Source: Ignavibacteriales bacterium (GTDB lineage: Bacteria; Bacteroidota; Ignavibacteria; Ignavibacteriales; Ignavibacteriaceae). Taken from it: a stretch of DNA of 64,000 nt. Below the pieces are notes generated by a model. The model was not told the DNA's origin. It searched no databases and saw nothing but the letters and a program-made list of their open reading frames with translations. A program made the position numbers and the translations under genes. Shown piece after piece: positions 8,261 through 17,263 of the stretch. The stretch is from positions 620,001 through 684,000 of the forward strand of contig CP065001.1 of assembly GCA_016700155.1 (NCBI GenBank), written 5' to 3'. Position 1 is the stretch's first letter. The number at the start of each line of letters is the position of its first letter.

Positions 8261-8587
8261 TTACTTACTTATCTGGTAAACGATTTTCCTTATAGTGTCG
8301 AACTGGAGATAAGGATATTCCTCTCTCAGTGCATCAATAGCATCTCCAGCGCTTACTTTACTGGCACGGAGCTGTTTGAATTTTTTCCTGATTTTATAAT
8401 CACGGACTGACTTCTCATCAATCAAGCCCTGAGAATTGAGGAGATCATAAATATCATCGCTGATGAGATCAGACAAAGGATTTTCGATTTTTGCTTGCAG
8501 AGTCTTCATCGCTTCGTTCCTTTCTTTGTTAATGAATGCATTAGCTAACGAATAAGTATCAACTGCTATAACAAGGTCCTTTCCCAA
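8261..8587 (-). CDS. Unidentified 108-residue protein
   Basis: I do not recognise the family. The protein is soluble, without signal peptide or membrane helix. It starts MGKDLVIAVDTYSLANAF, is helical and charged in the middle (RDYKIRKKFKQLRASKVS), and ends with AIDALREEYPYLQFDTIRKI, which reads like a small helix-turn-helix-type fold, but that is only an impression. It stands alone, between the inverted-repeat element and a 342-base non-coding stretch ahead of the polysaccharide cluster. ATG start with a weak upstream ribosome site. Confidence 0.6.
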   Translation of the reverse strand: MGKDLVIAVDTYSLANAFINKERNEAMKTLQAKIENPLSDLISDDIYDLLNSQGLIDEKSVRDYKIRKKFKQLRASKVSAGDAIDALREEYPYLQFDTIRKIVYQISK

Positions 8588-8929
8588 TAAGTTTCAATAT
8601 TAAAAACAAAAAACCGATCAGAGTATATCCCGAATCGGCGTACATTTACTACTCTGTTAATTTAAAAACGTTCTTATTATTTTAGACGAACGAAAATTAA
8701 AATAGTAGCAAATCAGTAATAAATTTTTTCCTTGAATTTTTCTTGGGTCAAATATTTGGAAATAATTAGTTAAAGTCAAGAAGAAAGTTGAACACTTATA
8801 TCGCAAAAGGAAAATCGTTATTGGAATTGCATTGTCATATCTTCACCCAAAATATTAACTTAACAACTAAAATTTAAGACCAAATAAAAGACTTTCATCA
8901 AATTGAAAAATGGCTGTAGTTAAAATTGT
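8588..8929. other. 342-base intergenic region without a gene
   Basis: AT-rich sequence separating the minus-strand 108-residue gene from the plus-strand polysaccharide cluster, so it should hold both promoters, but I could not pick a convincing -35/-10 pair. Near the minus-strand gene are two short competing inverted repeats: CCGAT 8614-8618 with ATCGG 8634-8638, and CAGAGTA 8619-8625 with TACTCTG 8650-8656. No tRNA, no repeat copies and no long open frame seen. Confidence 0.5.
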
Positions 8930-9628
8930 ATGAGCAGATGGAATTTAGCTCAGGATTATGAGCGAAACTGGTGGGAAAAAAGAAGTGAGACTATTGACTT
9001 TGATTTTTATAAAAGTTTTGCCACGGAACTGGTTCAATACACCAATGCTCATTTTTCAATTAAAGATGACTCCAAAATTCTTGAATGCGGCAGCGGTGCA
9101 GGTGGAATACTGACTTATTTAACCAGCAGCGGTCAACGCTATGCTTTTGATCCTTTAGAAAATTTTTATTCAAGCATCCGAAGTTTTAGAACACAGAGAG
9201 ACAGTCAGGTAAAATATATAACAGCAAGGGGGGAAGAAATTCCATTTCCAGACAAAACCTTTGATTTGATTATTATGGACAATGTCTTGGATCATTGTGA
9301 AAGTCCTGTTAAAGTTATTTCAGAAATAAAAAGAGTTCTTGGTGATAACGGAATAGTATATTTCAAGCAGAACACTTACCATTTATGGGGAAAACTAATC
9401 AGAAAAGTGATGGAGTTTTTTTTAATTGATAAAGGACACCCTCACACTTTCACAAAGAAAAATCTGGATAGCTTATTTAAACGGTATGATCTTTCAACAA
9501 TAAAAAATTCACGATCCGGATATTATAAAACCTGGAAAAGAGAGTTTACCTCAAAAAGAACAATAGATAAAATAAAAGCGATTCTTTTAGTCAACAGAGA
9601 TAAAGTTACATATTTACTGAAAATTTAA
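8930..9628 (+). CDS. Class I SAM-dependent methyltransferase
   Basis: 232 residues. Motif I ILECGSGAGGI (50-60) is the SAM-binding glycine loop, and FDLIIMDNVLDHCESP is the motif with the acidic post-strand-4 segment typical of the Methyltransf_11 group. Substrate unknown; as first gene of the polysaccharide cluster it probably methylates a sugar or a glycan end, which is inference. There is no clear ribosome-binding site before the ATG. Confidence 0.85.
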   Translation: MSRWNLAQDYERNWWEKRSETIDFDFYKSFATELVQYTNAHFSIKDDSKILECGSGAGGILTYLTSSGQRYAFDPLENFYSSIRSFRTQRDSQVKYITARGEEIPFPDKTFDLIIMDNVLDHCESPVKVISEIKRVLGDNGIVYFKQNTYHLWGKLIRKVMEFFLIDKGHPHTFTKKNLDSLFKRYDLSTIKNSRSGYYKTWKREFTSKRTIDKIKAILLVNRDKVTYLLKI

Positions 9629-9817
9629 TCTGTTTAATCCCATTTATTTGTACCCTATATAAGTTAGTCAATTGAGGAATACAATCAGAGAAATTAATTT
9701 GTTATTAAATTCGAAATATTGTCATCGTGAACTTTTTTTACTGACTATTGATAAATAGGTAAAAGATAAAAAATTAAATTTCATGACTAGCTCAACATTA
9801 TTCTGATAAAAAAAATT

Positions 9818-11089
9818 TTGCTACTAAGTAAGATAAAAACAATATTGAGAGGAGAAAGGCTATCAGTTTTTCAAAACTTCTTATCATTAACTTTCTTACA
9901 GGCAGCATCTTATCTTTTACCTCTGGTTACATTGCCTTATTTGGTTCGCGTTCTTGGACCAGAAAAATTTGGACTAATAGCATTTGCCCAATCGATTATT
10001 AGATATTTTTTGATATTTACTGATTTTGGATTTAACCTTTCTGCAACTCGTCAAATATCAATATCCAGGGATGATTCAAAAAAGATTTCTGAAATATTTT
10101 CTTCTGTCATTATTATCAAATTTTTTATTGCGATAATTTCAATTATAATTTTGATTTTCGCTGTGACTATCCTAGAAAAGCTAAATTCTGATAAGTTAGT
10201 TTACTTATTCACTTCACTTTCAATAATCGGTTCTGCTTTTTTCCCTCAATGGTTTTTCCAGGGTATTGAGAAAATGAAAGAAGTGGCTATAATCAATATA
10301 ATAGCTAAAATATTATTTGCAGTTTCTATTTTCATATTTATAAAATATCAGGATGATTATCTTTTGTTTTGCATATTAAATTCAGTTAGTATAGTTATTC
10401 CAGGAATCATTGCATTTATCATTGCTTTTAGATTTCGTCAACTTAATTTTCATTTCCCGGGCCGAAATGAACTCCTATTACACTTTAAAGAGGGGTTTTA
10501 TATTTTTGTTTCAAATGTTTCAATGAATCTTTATACAACTAGCAATAGTGTATTACTTGGATTTCTAACGAATAATATAATTGTTGGTTACTATGTTGCT
10601 GCTGAAAAAATATTCACCGCTTTTCAACAACTTGGAATGCCGCTTTTTCAAGCATTATTCCCTTATTTCTCAAAACTTTTCATAGTGAATAGAGATGAAA
10701 CGATTCGACTTTTTAACAAGATTTTTAGAATAACTATTTTAATCACATTTTTTATTTCTTTAGGACTAACATTTTTTTCGCCTTGGATAGTTAACACATT
10801 TCTTGGTCAAAATTATAGTCAAAGTATATTGATTTTAACAATACTTTCATGGATTCTTCTTGTTAGTTGGGGAAATTACATATTGGGGATACAGGGATTA
10901 ATTAATTTTGGATACAAAAAAATATTTACAATGATAGTCCTTTATTGTGGATTAACCCATATCATTATACTATACATTTGTATTAAGTATTTCGGATTTC
11001 TTGCAGTACCAATTGTCTGGCTTTTTACCGAATCGTTAATTTTTCTGATTGAATATAGGTTTTTGAAAAAATTAAAGATAATAAAATAA
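9818..11089 (+). CDS. Wzx-like oligosaccharide flippase
   Basis: 423 residues, almost entirely hydrophobic, with about 12 predicted membrane helices. The N-terminal FLQAASYLLPLVTLPYLVRV and LGPEKFGLIAFAQS are the signature opening of the RfbX/Wzx polysaccharide flippases (MATE-like superfamily), which move undecaprenyl-linked repeat units across the inner membrane. The start is a TTG with a poor ribosome-binding site; no in-frame ATG lies close. The gene looks clearly AT-richer than the housekeeping genes (12 G+C in the 60 bases from 10081, counted by hand). Confidence 0.9.
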   Translation: MLLSKIKTILRGERLSVFQNFLSLTFLQAASYLLPLVTLPYLVRVLGPEKFGLIAFAQSIIRYFLIFTDFGFNLSATRQISISRDDSKKISEIFSSVIIIKFFIAIISIIILIFAVTILEKLNSDKLVYLFTSLSIIGSAFFPQWFFQGIEKMKEVAIINIIAKILFAVSIFIFIKYQDDYLLFCILNSVSIVIPGIIAFIIAFRFRQLNFHFPGRNELLLHFKEGFYIFVSNVSMNLYTTSNSVLLGFLTNNIIVGYYVAAEKIFTAFQQLGMPLFQALFPYFSKLFIVNRDETIRLFNKIFRITILITFFISLGLTFFSPWIVNTFLGQNYSQSILILTILSWILLVSWGNYILGIQGLINFGYKKIFTMIVLYCGLTHIIILYICIKYFGFLAVPIVWLFTESLIFLIEYRFLKKLKIIK

Positions 11090-11096
11090 TTAGATA

Positions 11097-11726
11097 ATGA
11101 TATCAAAAATAATTAGAATGCTCAAAATCTTATTCTTCAAAAAAAAATGGAGAATTAAAAATAAACATAACAGTACATATCCGATAAATCTTTTCCCTTT
11201 GAATAGAGTTGAGGTTGGATATCTCAGTTATGGGCCATTGGAAGTATATTCTTGGGGGGCAGAAAATGAAAATCTTAGAATTGGAAATCTAGTCTCAATA
11301 GCTAAAGGTGTTAAATTTCTTCTGGGCGGAAATCATGAACATAATTTAATATCAACATTCCCATTCAAAGTCAGGGTGATGGACCAAAAGAGTGAAGCTT
11401 ATAGTAAAGGCCCTATCAGAATCATGGATGATGTTTGGATAGGGATGGATGTAATTATATTGTCTGGCCTGACCATTCATCAAGGAGCAGTAATTGCCGC
11501 TGGTAGTGTGGTAATTAGTGACGTGCCTGCTTATGCAATTGTTGGCGGAAATCCAGCGAAGATTTTAAAATACAGATTCGATTTTCCCATCATTGAAAAA
11601 TTACTGTTGCTAGATTTTTCAAGAATAAGTAAAAAATTTATAGAATTGAATATTGATAAACTTTATAGCAACCCAAGCGATTTGAACATTTTAGATTTTA
11701 TTTCCCAGGAGTTGAAAAAGGGGTAA
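11097..11726 (+). CDS. Hexapeptide-repeat acyltransferase (CatB/O-acetyltransferase-like)
   Basis: 209 residues. Isoleucine-patch hexapeptide repeats occur around LRIGNLVSIAKGVKFLLGG and VWIGMDVIILSGLTIHQGAV, forming a left-handed beta helix. The NHEHN segment has the catalytic-site histidine of xenobiotic/sugar O-acetyltransferases, and IVGGNPAKILKYRF is the typical C-terminal end. Probably acetylates a sugar of the surface polysaccharide using acetyl-CoA. It begins 7 bases after the flippase stop. Confidence 0.88.
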   Translation: MISKIIRMLKILFFKKKWRIKNKHNSTYPINLFPLNRVEVGYLSYGPLEVYSWGAENENLRIGNLVSIAKGVKFLLGGNHEHNLISTFPFKVRVMDQKSEAYSKGPIRIMDDVWIGMDVIILSGLTIHQGAVIAAGSVVISDVPAYAIVGGNPAKILKYRFDFPIIEKLLLLDFSRISKKFIELNIDKLYSNPSDLNILDFISQELKKG

Positions 11727-11893
11727 GCGTTAATTTATTTTCCAATTATGGAATTAATTATTGTTCCTAAATAATTAAAATAGTCTCAGCTAATGAATTA
11801 TGTACACTTTTAGATTGTAAGACTCATCGAATAGAAGATTGTAAATCCAACTTTTAATAAAATGATATTCTAACAAGAACTGTTTAACCTAAA

Positions 11894-13399
11894 ATGATAA
11901 GTCGTCAAGCAAAATTTTTGTTGATAATTTTTGTCGGAATCGGTTCAATTGTGATTTTGACAAAATCATCCACTCGAATAAATAATTTTATTTTTTCTAA
12001 AGTGTTGGAAGTTTATAAAATTAAATATCCCGCGACACCAATTAGGGATACGCAAGAGACAAACAGTTGGCATGACCCAAGAAATCTTTTCCCAATTATT
12101 GCATATAATTTTCCGCAAAAGACCAACGACTTAGTGGCCTCACTCCAAATTTTAGAAAAAGGAGGAATAAATATTGTAATCAATACGACCATGGGTTATA
12201 TGCCTGAACCTTTTGAGGTACAAAAAGCTATCAGCAAACTGAAAAATAGTAACCTTCAATTAATAGTCATTTTAGAAAATGAATGCAAAGATGAATATGT
12301 GTTTAAGAATTCAAATAACACTACGAATGTTGATATTAAGAAATATTTAGAGCGGTTTAATGATGAGTATATTTATGGTTGGTACATTTGGGATGAACCT
12401 GGAGAAAATAGAAAAAATTGCGGTTTTTTAGATTTTGTACCAAATGATGATAATGAAGATGTAAATATACTTTCATCACAAATTTTAAAAGATACTACCT
12501 TCAGTAGAAAGTTAGCTTTCGTAAACTTGTTCCCAACTTATTGGGAAGGCACACCAAATTTGTATGACTATGAAAAATATCTGGAATTGTTCATAGCTTC
12601 TCAAAAGTATAAACCACGTTTACTCTGTTTTGATCATTATCCATTTAGAAAAGAAGAATTTGGTGGATTTAGAAGTGATTACTTCGCAAACTTGGAAATA
12701 ATAAGCAAAAAAGCAAAAACGAGAAATATTCCATTCTGGACAATTATTCTATCGAGTGGACATGGCGAATACAAAAATCCAACTTTTGAAGAAATTAGAT
12801 TCCAGGTTTTTTCTGCTTTAGCATATGGGGCGAAAGGTATTGGTTATTATTTGTATTCTCGGGCTTTAGAAGAGTACGGGTATACTTCATGGATTCTAGA
12901 AAAAAATGTTGATAATATATATACCGCAGATACTTCGTACGGTAGAAACTATTTACCTGTGAAAAAACTTAATGAACAGGTTCAAACTCTTGGGAAAATC
13001 TTAAATAATCTTGAATCAGAGAAAGTGATACACACATCTTTATATCCAAGTAATCAAATTGGAATATCAAAGTCTATATTGAATAATCTTCCTGAAAATG
13101 CACCAATCAAGAGTATAATAAAGAATAATGATTTAGATTCCGACCCTAAAATCTTAATAGGAGTTTTTTATGAGAAGCAGTCCCCACCAAACGATAAAAA
13201 ATACTTAATGGTTGTAAATAAAGATGTCAGAAATCAGTCAAGTATAACTATAAAATTTGATCGGCAGTATTCAGTTTATGAGTTCGATAAAAATGCTGGA
13301 GGAAAGATTTTAAAGGCTCAAAACCATCTGATAAAGATTCTAATGTTGCCAGGCGAAGGAGTTCTACTATCTTTGGAAAACTATTTATCTCTAAAATGA
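11894..13399 (+). CDS. Membrane-anchored TIM-barrel, glycoside hydrolase-like protein
   Basis: 501 residues with an N-terminal hydrophobic segment (about 7-24) that would export and anchor it. The rest reads as an alpha/beta barrel: repeated strand-helix units with NIVINTTMG, LIVILENE, YGWYIWDEP (161-169), RLLCFDHYPF, PFWTIILSSGHGEY and YGAKGIGYYLYS, then a beta-rich C-terminal part. The WDEP motif at a strand end resembles acid residues of clan GH-A glycosidases, but I cannot place it in a named GH family. In an assembly cluster, a role in trimming or releasing the glycan is plausible. Gaps of 167 and 177 bases flank it. Confidence 0.6.
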   Translation: MISRQAKFLLIIFVGIGSIVILTKSSTRINNFIFSKVLEVYKIKYPATPIRDTQETNSWHDPRNLFPIIAYNFPQKTNDLVASLQILEKGGINIVINTTMGYMPEPFEVQKAISKLKNSNLQLIVILENECKDEYVFKNSNNTTNVDIKKYLERFNDEYIYGWYIWDEPGENRKNCGFLDFVPNDDNEDVNILSSQILKDTTFSRKLAFVNLFPTYWEGTPNLYDYEKYLELFIASQKYKPRLLCFDHYPFRKEEFGGFRSDYFANLEIISKKAKTRNIPFWTIILSSGHGEYKNPTFEEIRFQVFSALAYGAKGIGYYLYSRALEEYGYTSWILEKNVDNIYTADTSYGRNYLPVKKLNEQVQTLGKILNNLESEKVIHTSLYPSNQIGISKSILNNLPENAPIKSIIKNNDLDSDPKILIGVFYEKQSPPNDKKYLMVVNKDVRNQSSITIKFDRQYSVYEFDKNAGGKILKAQNHLIKILMLPGEGVLLSLENYLSLK

Positions 13400-13486
13400 C
13401 TTTATTACAAATATTTCAATGATAAACTATTTATACATTACAGCATAATTATACTTTATCTTTACTAAGAAAATATATCGTGAAGA

Positions 13487-13511
13487 TTTAATTGAGTACT
13501 GTTCAATTAAA
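13487..13511. repeat. Perfect 9-bp inverted repeat before the Wzz gene
   Basis: TTTAATTGA (13487-13495), 7-base spacer, TCAATTAAA (13503-13511). It lies 66 bases upstream of the Wzz-like gene in a non-coding gap. It could be an operator or a weak hairpin; in AT-rich DNA such a palindrome may also occur by chance. Confidence 0.3.
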
Positions 13512-13576
13512 TATATTGCAATCACATCTCAAAAAATATTACTTTTAATCATTAGATCTTAAACTTTAGGTAAAAA

Positions 13577-14809
13577 ATGTCTGATTCGAAAGAAACGAAA
13601 TCTTCAAATTTAATTGAACTACTGACTGTTTTAGTGGCACACAGGAGAATGATTATTATTAATGTGGTAGTAATCACAATTGTCGCTGCAGTTGTAAGTT
13701 TATTATTACCAAATAGTTACACAGCAAAAGTGTCGTTTATTTCCCCCAAAAAAAAGGGTGGTTTATTTGGAGATATAGCTAGTTTTTCAAATACAATAAA
13801 AGATATCTCGAAAACATTAGGAGGTAGATTAGGAAATGTCACAGACGAAGCATACAATTATTTAGTACTCCTCCAAAGTAGATCAGCTTCAATTAGGGTG
13901 ATAAATAAATTCGAACTTAGAAAAGTTTATGAAATTGATGAAAGAAACCCAATTGAAAATGTATTGAATGAATTAAGCGACCATGTTGATTTCAATATTG
14001 AGGATGAGGGAAACATCATAATATCTGTAAAAGATAAAAAACCAGACCGAGCAGCAGAAATTGCAAATTTCTATGTTCAAGTTTTGAATGAGCTCAGCAC
14101 TGAACTTAGTATCTCGGAAGCAAAGAATAACAGAGTTTTTATTGAGAAAAGATTTTTGGAAGTACAGAACGAGATAAGAAAACTTGAAGATAGTATTCAA
14201 ATTTTTAGTGAGAGAAATCATGTATTTGAAATAGAGGAACAAATAAAGTCAGCAATTTCAGTTGCTTCCGAACTTAGAGCTAAAATTGAATCAACAAAAA
14301 TTGAAAGAGACCTACTTAAATTAAAATATGCTGTGGATAATCCAATTATTTTACAAGCTGATCTCGAAATTACAGAAATGGAAAAACGATTAAGATCTCT
14401 GAATTTTGGTGATGAAAACAGTTTCAGATCATCAATAAATTTTTTTATACCATTTAAAAAAGTACCTGAAACAGCAATTAAATATCTTCGGTTAAAAAGA
14501 AATTTTGAAATACAAACAATGTTATTGGAATTTATCTACCCTATTTATGAACAAGCTAAAATAGAGGAGCAAAAAGACATTCCAGTTATCTTGGTTGTGG
14601 ATGAAGCGATCGCCCCCCAGAAAAAGTCTGGGCCTAAGCGATCACTGATAGTAATTTCTGCATTAATCATCTCCTTTTTGATTTCCAGTTTGATCGCTTT
14701 AATAAATAATTCTTATAAAAGGTTAAAATCCAATGAAATAAGTTATAGAAAGTTAAAAGATGGAATAATTGATCCTTTAAAAATTAACTTTACAAAAAGA
14801 TCAAAATAA
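13577..14809 (+). CDS. Wzz/GumC-type polysaccharide chain-length regulator
   Basis: 410 residues with a membrane helix near each end (about 29-49 and 358-376) and a large, partly coiled-coil periplasmic region, the topology of polysaccharide co-polymerases. The N-terminal helix is followed by LLPNSYTAKVSFISPKKKGG, and the last helix is preceded by the proline-rich VVDEAIAPQKKSGPKRS, both typical. No C-terminal tyrosine-kinase domain is fused, so this is the Wzz-like short form. It would control chain length with the polymerase gene that follows 2 bases later. Confidence 0.88.
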   Translation: MSDSKETKSSNLIELLTVLVAHRRMIIINVVVITIVAAVVSLLLPNSYTAKVSFISPKKKGGLFGDIASFSNTIKDISKTLGGRLGNVTDEAYNYLVLLQSRSASIRVINKFELRKVYEIDERNPIENVLNELSDHVDFNIEDEGNIIISVKDKKPDRAAEIANFYVQVLNELSTELSISEAKNNRVFIEKRFLEVQNEIRKLEDSIQIFSERNHVFEIEEQIKSAISVASELRAKIESTKIERDLLKLKYAVDNPIILQADLEITEMEKRLRSLNFGDENSFRSSINFFIPFKKVPETAIKYLRLKRNFEIQTMLLEFIYPIYEQAKIEEQKDIPVILVVDEAIAPQKKSGPKRSLIVISALIISFLISSLIALINNSYKRLKSNEISYRKLKDGIIDPLKINFTKRSK

Positions 14810-14811
14810 AA

Positions 14812-16179
14812 TTGTTTTTAAAAGAACTTTATAAAATTCGATTTTTGATTCTTGTTGAGATAGCGTTATTAATTTCAATAATTTTTATAGGCTATTATCC
14901 TGCATTGATTATTGTTTCAGGATTTTTCCTGATTGTTTTTTTTATTTATTCGTACTGCAATATTATAACTTTGGTTCAAACTCTTCTTTTTGCGATACTT
15001 ATCGATTCACTTGTGGTCATTGGCACTACAACTTCAGGTCCATCTGTACTGGTGGTGGAGTTCTTTTTATTTATAGTGATAGTAATAACAATTTTCAGAT
15101 ATTTATCAAAAATCAACCATGCTACTAGATTCTATAATTTAGTTCTGTTATGGATTCCATTCTTAGTTTGGAGCTTGATAATAGGATTGATCATTGCCGT
15201 CGATAAATTTAGAGTTATTTCCTACTGGAAAAATTATTTTGCTGGATTTTTTATTTTCAGTTTAACTTATTATTCTATCAAAGAAAGTAAGAATGTAAGA
15301 ACTCTTATACTGACAATCATAACTTGGGGATTTTTATTATCAATCCTAGAATTCAAAGTACTTTTTGAATTAGGCGGCTTTGCAAAAGGCATTGTAGGTC
15401 TATTTCTAAAAAAAAATCTGTTGTCAGTTGGATGGGGAAAATCAAATTATATTGCTGCTTTTTTTGTAGTGATTATCCCGATAAGTATTGGATATCTATA
15501 TTACTCCAATTCTAGGAAACTAAAATATTTTATTATTCTCTCACTCATTTCAATGTCGTTTGCTTTTATACTCACTTTATCACGAGGTGGAATAATAGCA
15601 CTGGTTTTTGCATTAGTAATATTATTTTCTAGGGTATTGAGTACTAGAACCCTAATCCCGTTTCTGTCAATGATTATATTAATTACAACTTTACTATTAT
15701 TAAACCCATTGACGTATGTATTATTTGATAGCATTGCAACCCTTGATACGAGTAGTTCATTATATTCTCGAATTAATTATTATGAGGATGTTTGGCATGC
15801 ATTTTTAAAGTATCCAATAACAGGGGTTGGGTTCGGTAATCTGAGTTATTATGCAACCTTTATATTACCCCCCGATACTTCTCCTGCGGCTCACAATATA
15901 ATACTTGGGGCACTAGGAGAAGTTGGAATAGTAGGATTCATCATGTATTCAGCAATAATTGGTTTTCTTATGAGGGAGTTATATTCGCATTATAAAATTG
16001 AACAAGACAATAAGTTGAAAATTTTTAAATGGTGTTTTTTATCTGCTATTATTGGAGCTTTAGTGCACACTTTAGTTGAACCAACCTTAGATGGACTCCA
16101 ATTCTCAATAATGTTCTGGTCAATATCTGCAATTTATTTGAAACTTGATGTAATTAATAAGCAATCGGTTGAAGAATAA
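14812..16179 (+). CDS. O-antigen polymerase/ligase family membrane protein (Wzy/WaaL)
   Basis: 455 residues with roughly ten to twelve membrane helices. The conserved Wzy_C part is visible: FAFILTLSRGGIIAL, then a periplasmic loop with PITGVGFGNLSYY and HNIILGALGEVGIVGF. In a cluster with Wzx and Wzz, polymerase (Wzy) is the more natural reading, but WaaL ligases have the same domain. The start is a TTG two bases after the Wzz stop, so the genes are coupled. Confidence 0.85.
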   Translation: MFLKELYKIRFLILVEIALLISIIFIGYYPALIIVSGFFLIVFFIYSYCNIITLVQTLLFAILIDSLVVIGTTTSGPSVLVVEFFLFIVIVITIFRYLSKINHATRFYNLVLLWIPFLVWSLIIGLIIAVDKFRVISYWKNYFAGFFIFSLTYYSIKESKNVRTLILTIITWGFLLSILEFKVLFELGGFAKGIVGLFLKKNLLSVGWGKSNYIAAFFVVIIPISIGYLYYSNSRKLKYFIILSLISMSFAFILTLSRGGIIALVFALVILFSRVLSTRTLIPFLSMIILITTLLLLNPLTYVLFDSIATLDTSSSLYSRINYYEDVWHAFLKYPITGVGFGNLSYYATFILPPDTSPAAHNIILGALGEVGIVGFIMYSAIIGFLMRELYSHYKIEQDNKLKIFKWCFLSAIIGALVHTLVEPTLDGLQFSIMFWSISAIYLKLDVINKQSVEE

Positions 16180-16300
16180 TTATTTTATAATCAATTATTG
16201 AACACCGACATCATTATGTTTAATTCATACAACACAAAATACAAACTCAATATTTGTAAAATTCATAAAATCAAAATTATATTCACCGGAATTAAATACT

Positions 16301-17263
16301 GTGTTAATCTCCATCATAATAATTAACTATAATCTTGCTAAAGAAATTGAAGATTGTCTTAAATCACTATATAATACATTCAGTCAAGTTGATGAACTGG
16401 AATTTGAAATTATTATAATAGATAACAACTCTCCGGATAAGAAATTACCAGTTGTTCAAAAGAAATTTAATAAGTCAAATATTTCATTTTATTATCAGGA
16501 TGAAAACTTAGGATTTGGAAAAGCATGTAATTTTGGTGCAAGTAAAGCGAAAGGTAATATATTCTGTTTCCTTAACCCGGATACAATTATTTCAGAAAAT
16601 ATTTTTAGCCTTTTCACGAGGCTGCTGATTGAAGATAATTCAGTTGGAATAGTTGGTCCTAAACAACTGACGCGAAAACCGTTTTTTGATTTTTCAGCGG
16701 GATTTTATCCAAATCCTTTTTTTGAATTTTTTCACGTTTTAGGGATTGGTGTTTTTTTGGAAGGACTGATAACTCATTTTTATAGTAAGCTTAGTAAGAA
16801 AAATTTTCTGAAAGTTGGGTGGATTTTGGGAGCTGCAATTTTTATAAGACGTGAAGTATTTACAAAAGTGAGTGGCTTTGATAAAGATTATTTTATGTTT
16901 TCCGAGGAAGTTGATTTATGCAAAAGAGTATCAAATGCCGGTTTCAAAATAATATATGCCCCTAAACATAGAATACATCATATCGGGAGTGTATCAGGCA
17001 AAAAAAATTATATGCTTTATACGATTAGAACATACAGTAGTAAGAATATTTTTATCAGTAAACACAGCCGCGGGATTAGCAAACTTATAATGAAGCTATT
17101 TCTTAGAATTGAACTCATAGTACAAATCATAATTTGGACATTCCTAATTCCATTTGGTTTTAATAAATCTGTTCAAAAAATTAAAGCCTTTTTATTTCTG
17201 ATACAGAATAATCTTAAATACAATCCTGCAATTAATGTAACGACATTAAAAGCCGGGGTTTAA
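16301..17263 (+). CDS. Glycosyltransferase family 2 (rhamnosyltransferase-like)
   Basis: 320 residues. The GT-A fold is shown by the N-terminal SIIIINYNL, IIIDNNSPD, ENLGFGKACNFGAS and CFLNPDT (DxD-like site), with a conserved EEVDLCKRVSNAGFKI acceptor-side motif further on, as in WbbL/rhamnosyltransferase-type enzymes. A C-terminal hydrophobic stretch may tether it to the membrane. It starts with GTG and its stop is followed directly by the next gene's ATG. Confidence 0.9.
   Translation: MLISIIIINYNLAKEIEDCLKSLYNTFSQVDELEFEIIIIDNNSPDKKLPVVQKKFNKSNISFYYQDENLGFGKACNFGASKAKGNIFCFLNPDTIISENIFSLFTRLLIEDNSVGIVGPKQLTRKPFFDFSAGFYPNPFFEFFHVLGIGVFLEGLITHFYSKLSKKNFLKVGWILGAAIFIRREVFTKVSGFDKDYFMFSEEVDLCKRVSNAGFKIIYAPKHRIHHIGSVSGKKNYMLYTIRTYSSKNIFISKHSRGISKLIMKLFLRIELIVQIIIWTFLIPFGFNKSVQKIKAFLFLIQNNLKYNPAINVTTLKAGV

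Noticed and set aside
8587..8930. Insertion-sequence remnant in the gap before the polysaccharide cluster
   Set aside because: No transposase fragment or long terminal repeats could be found; only two short competing palindromes.
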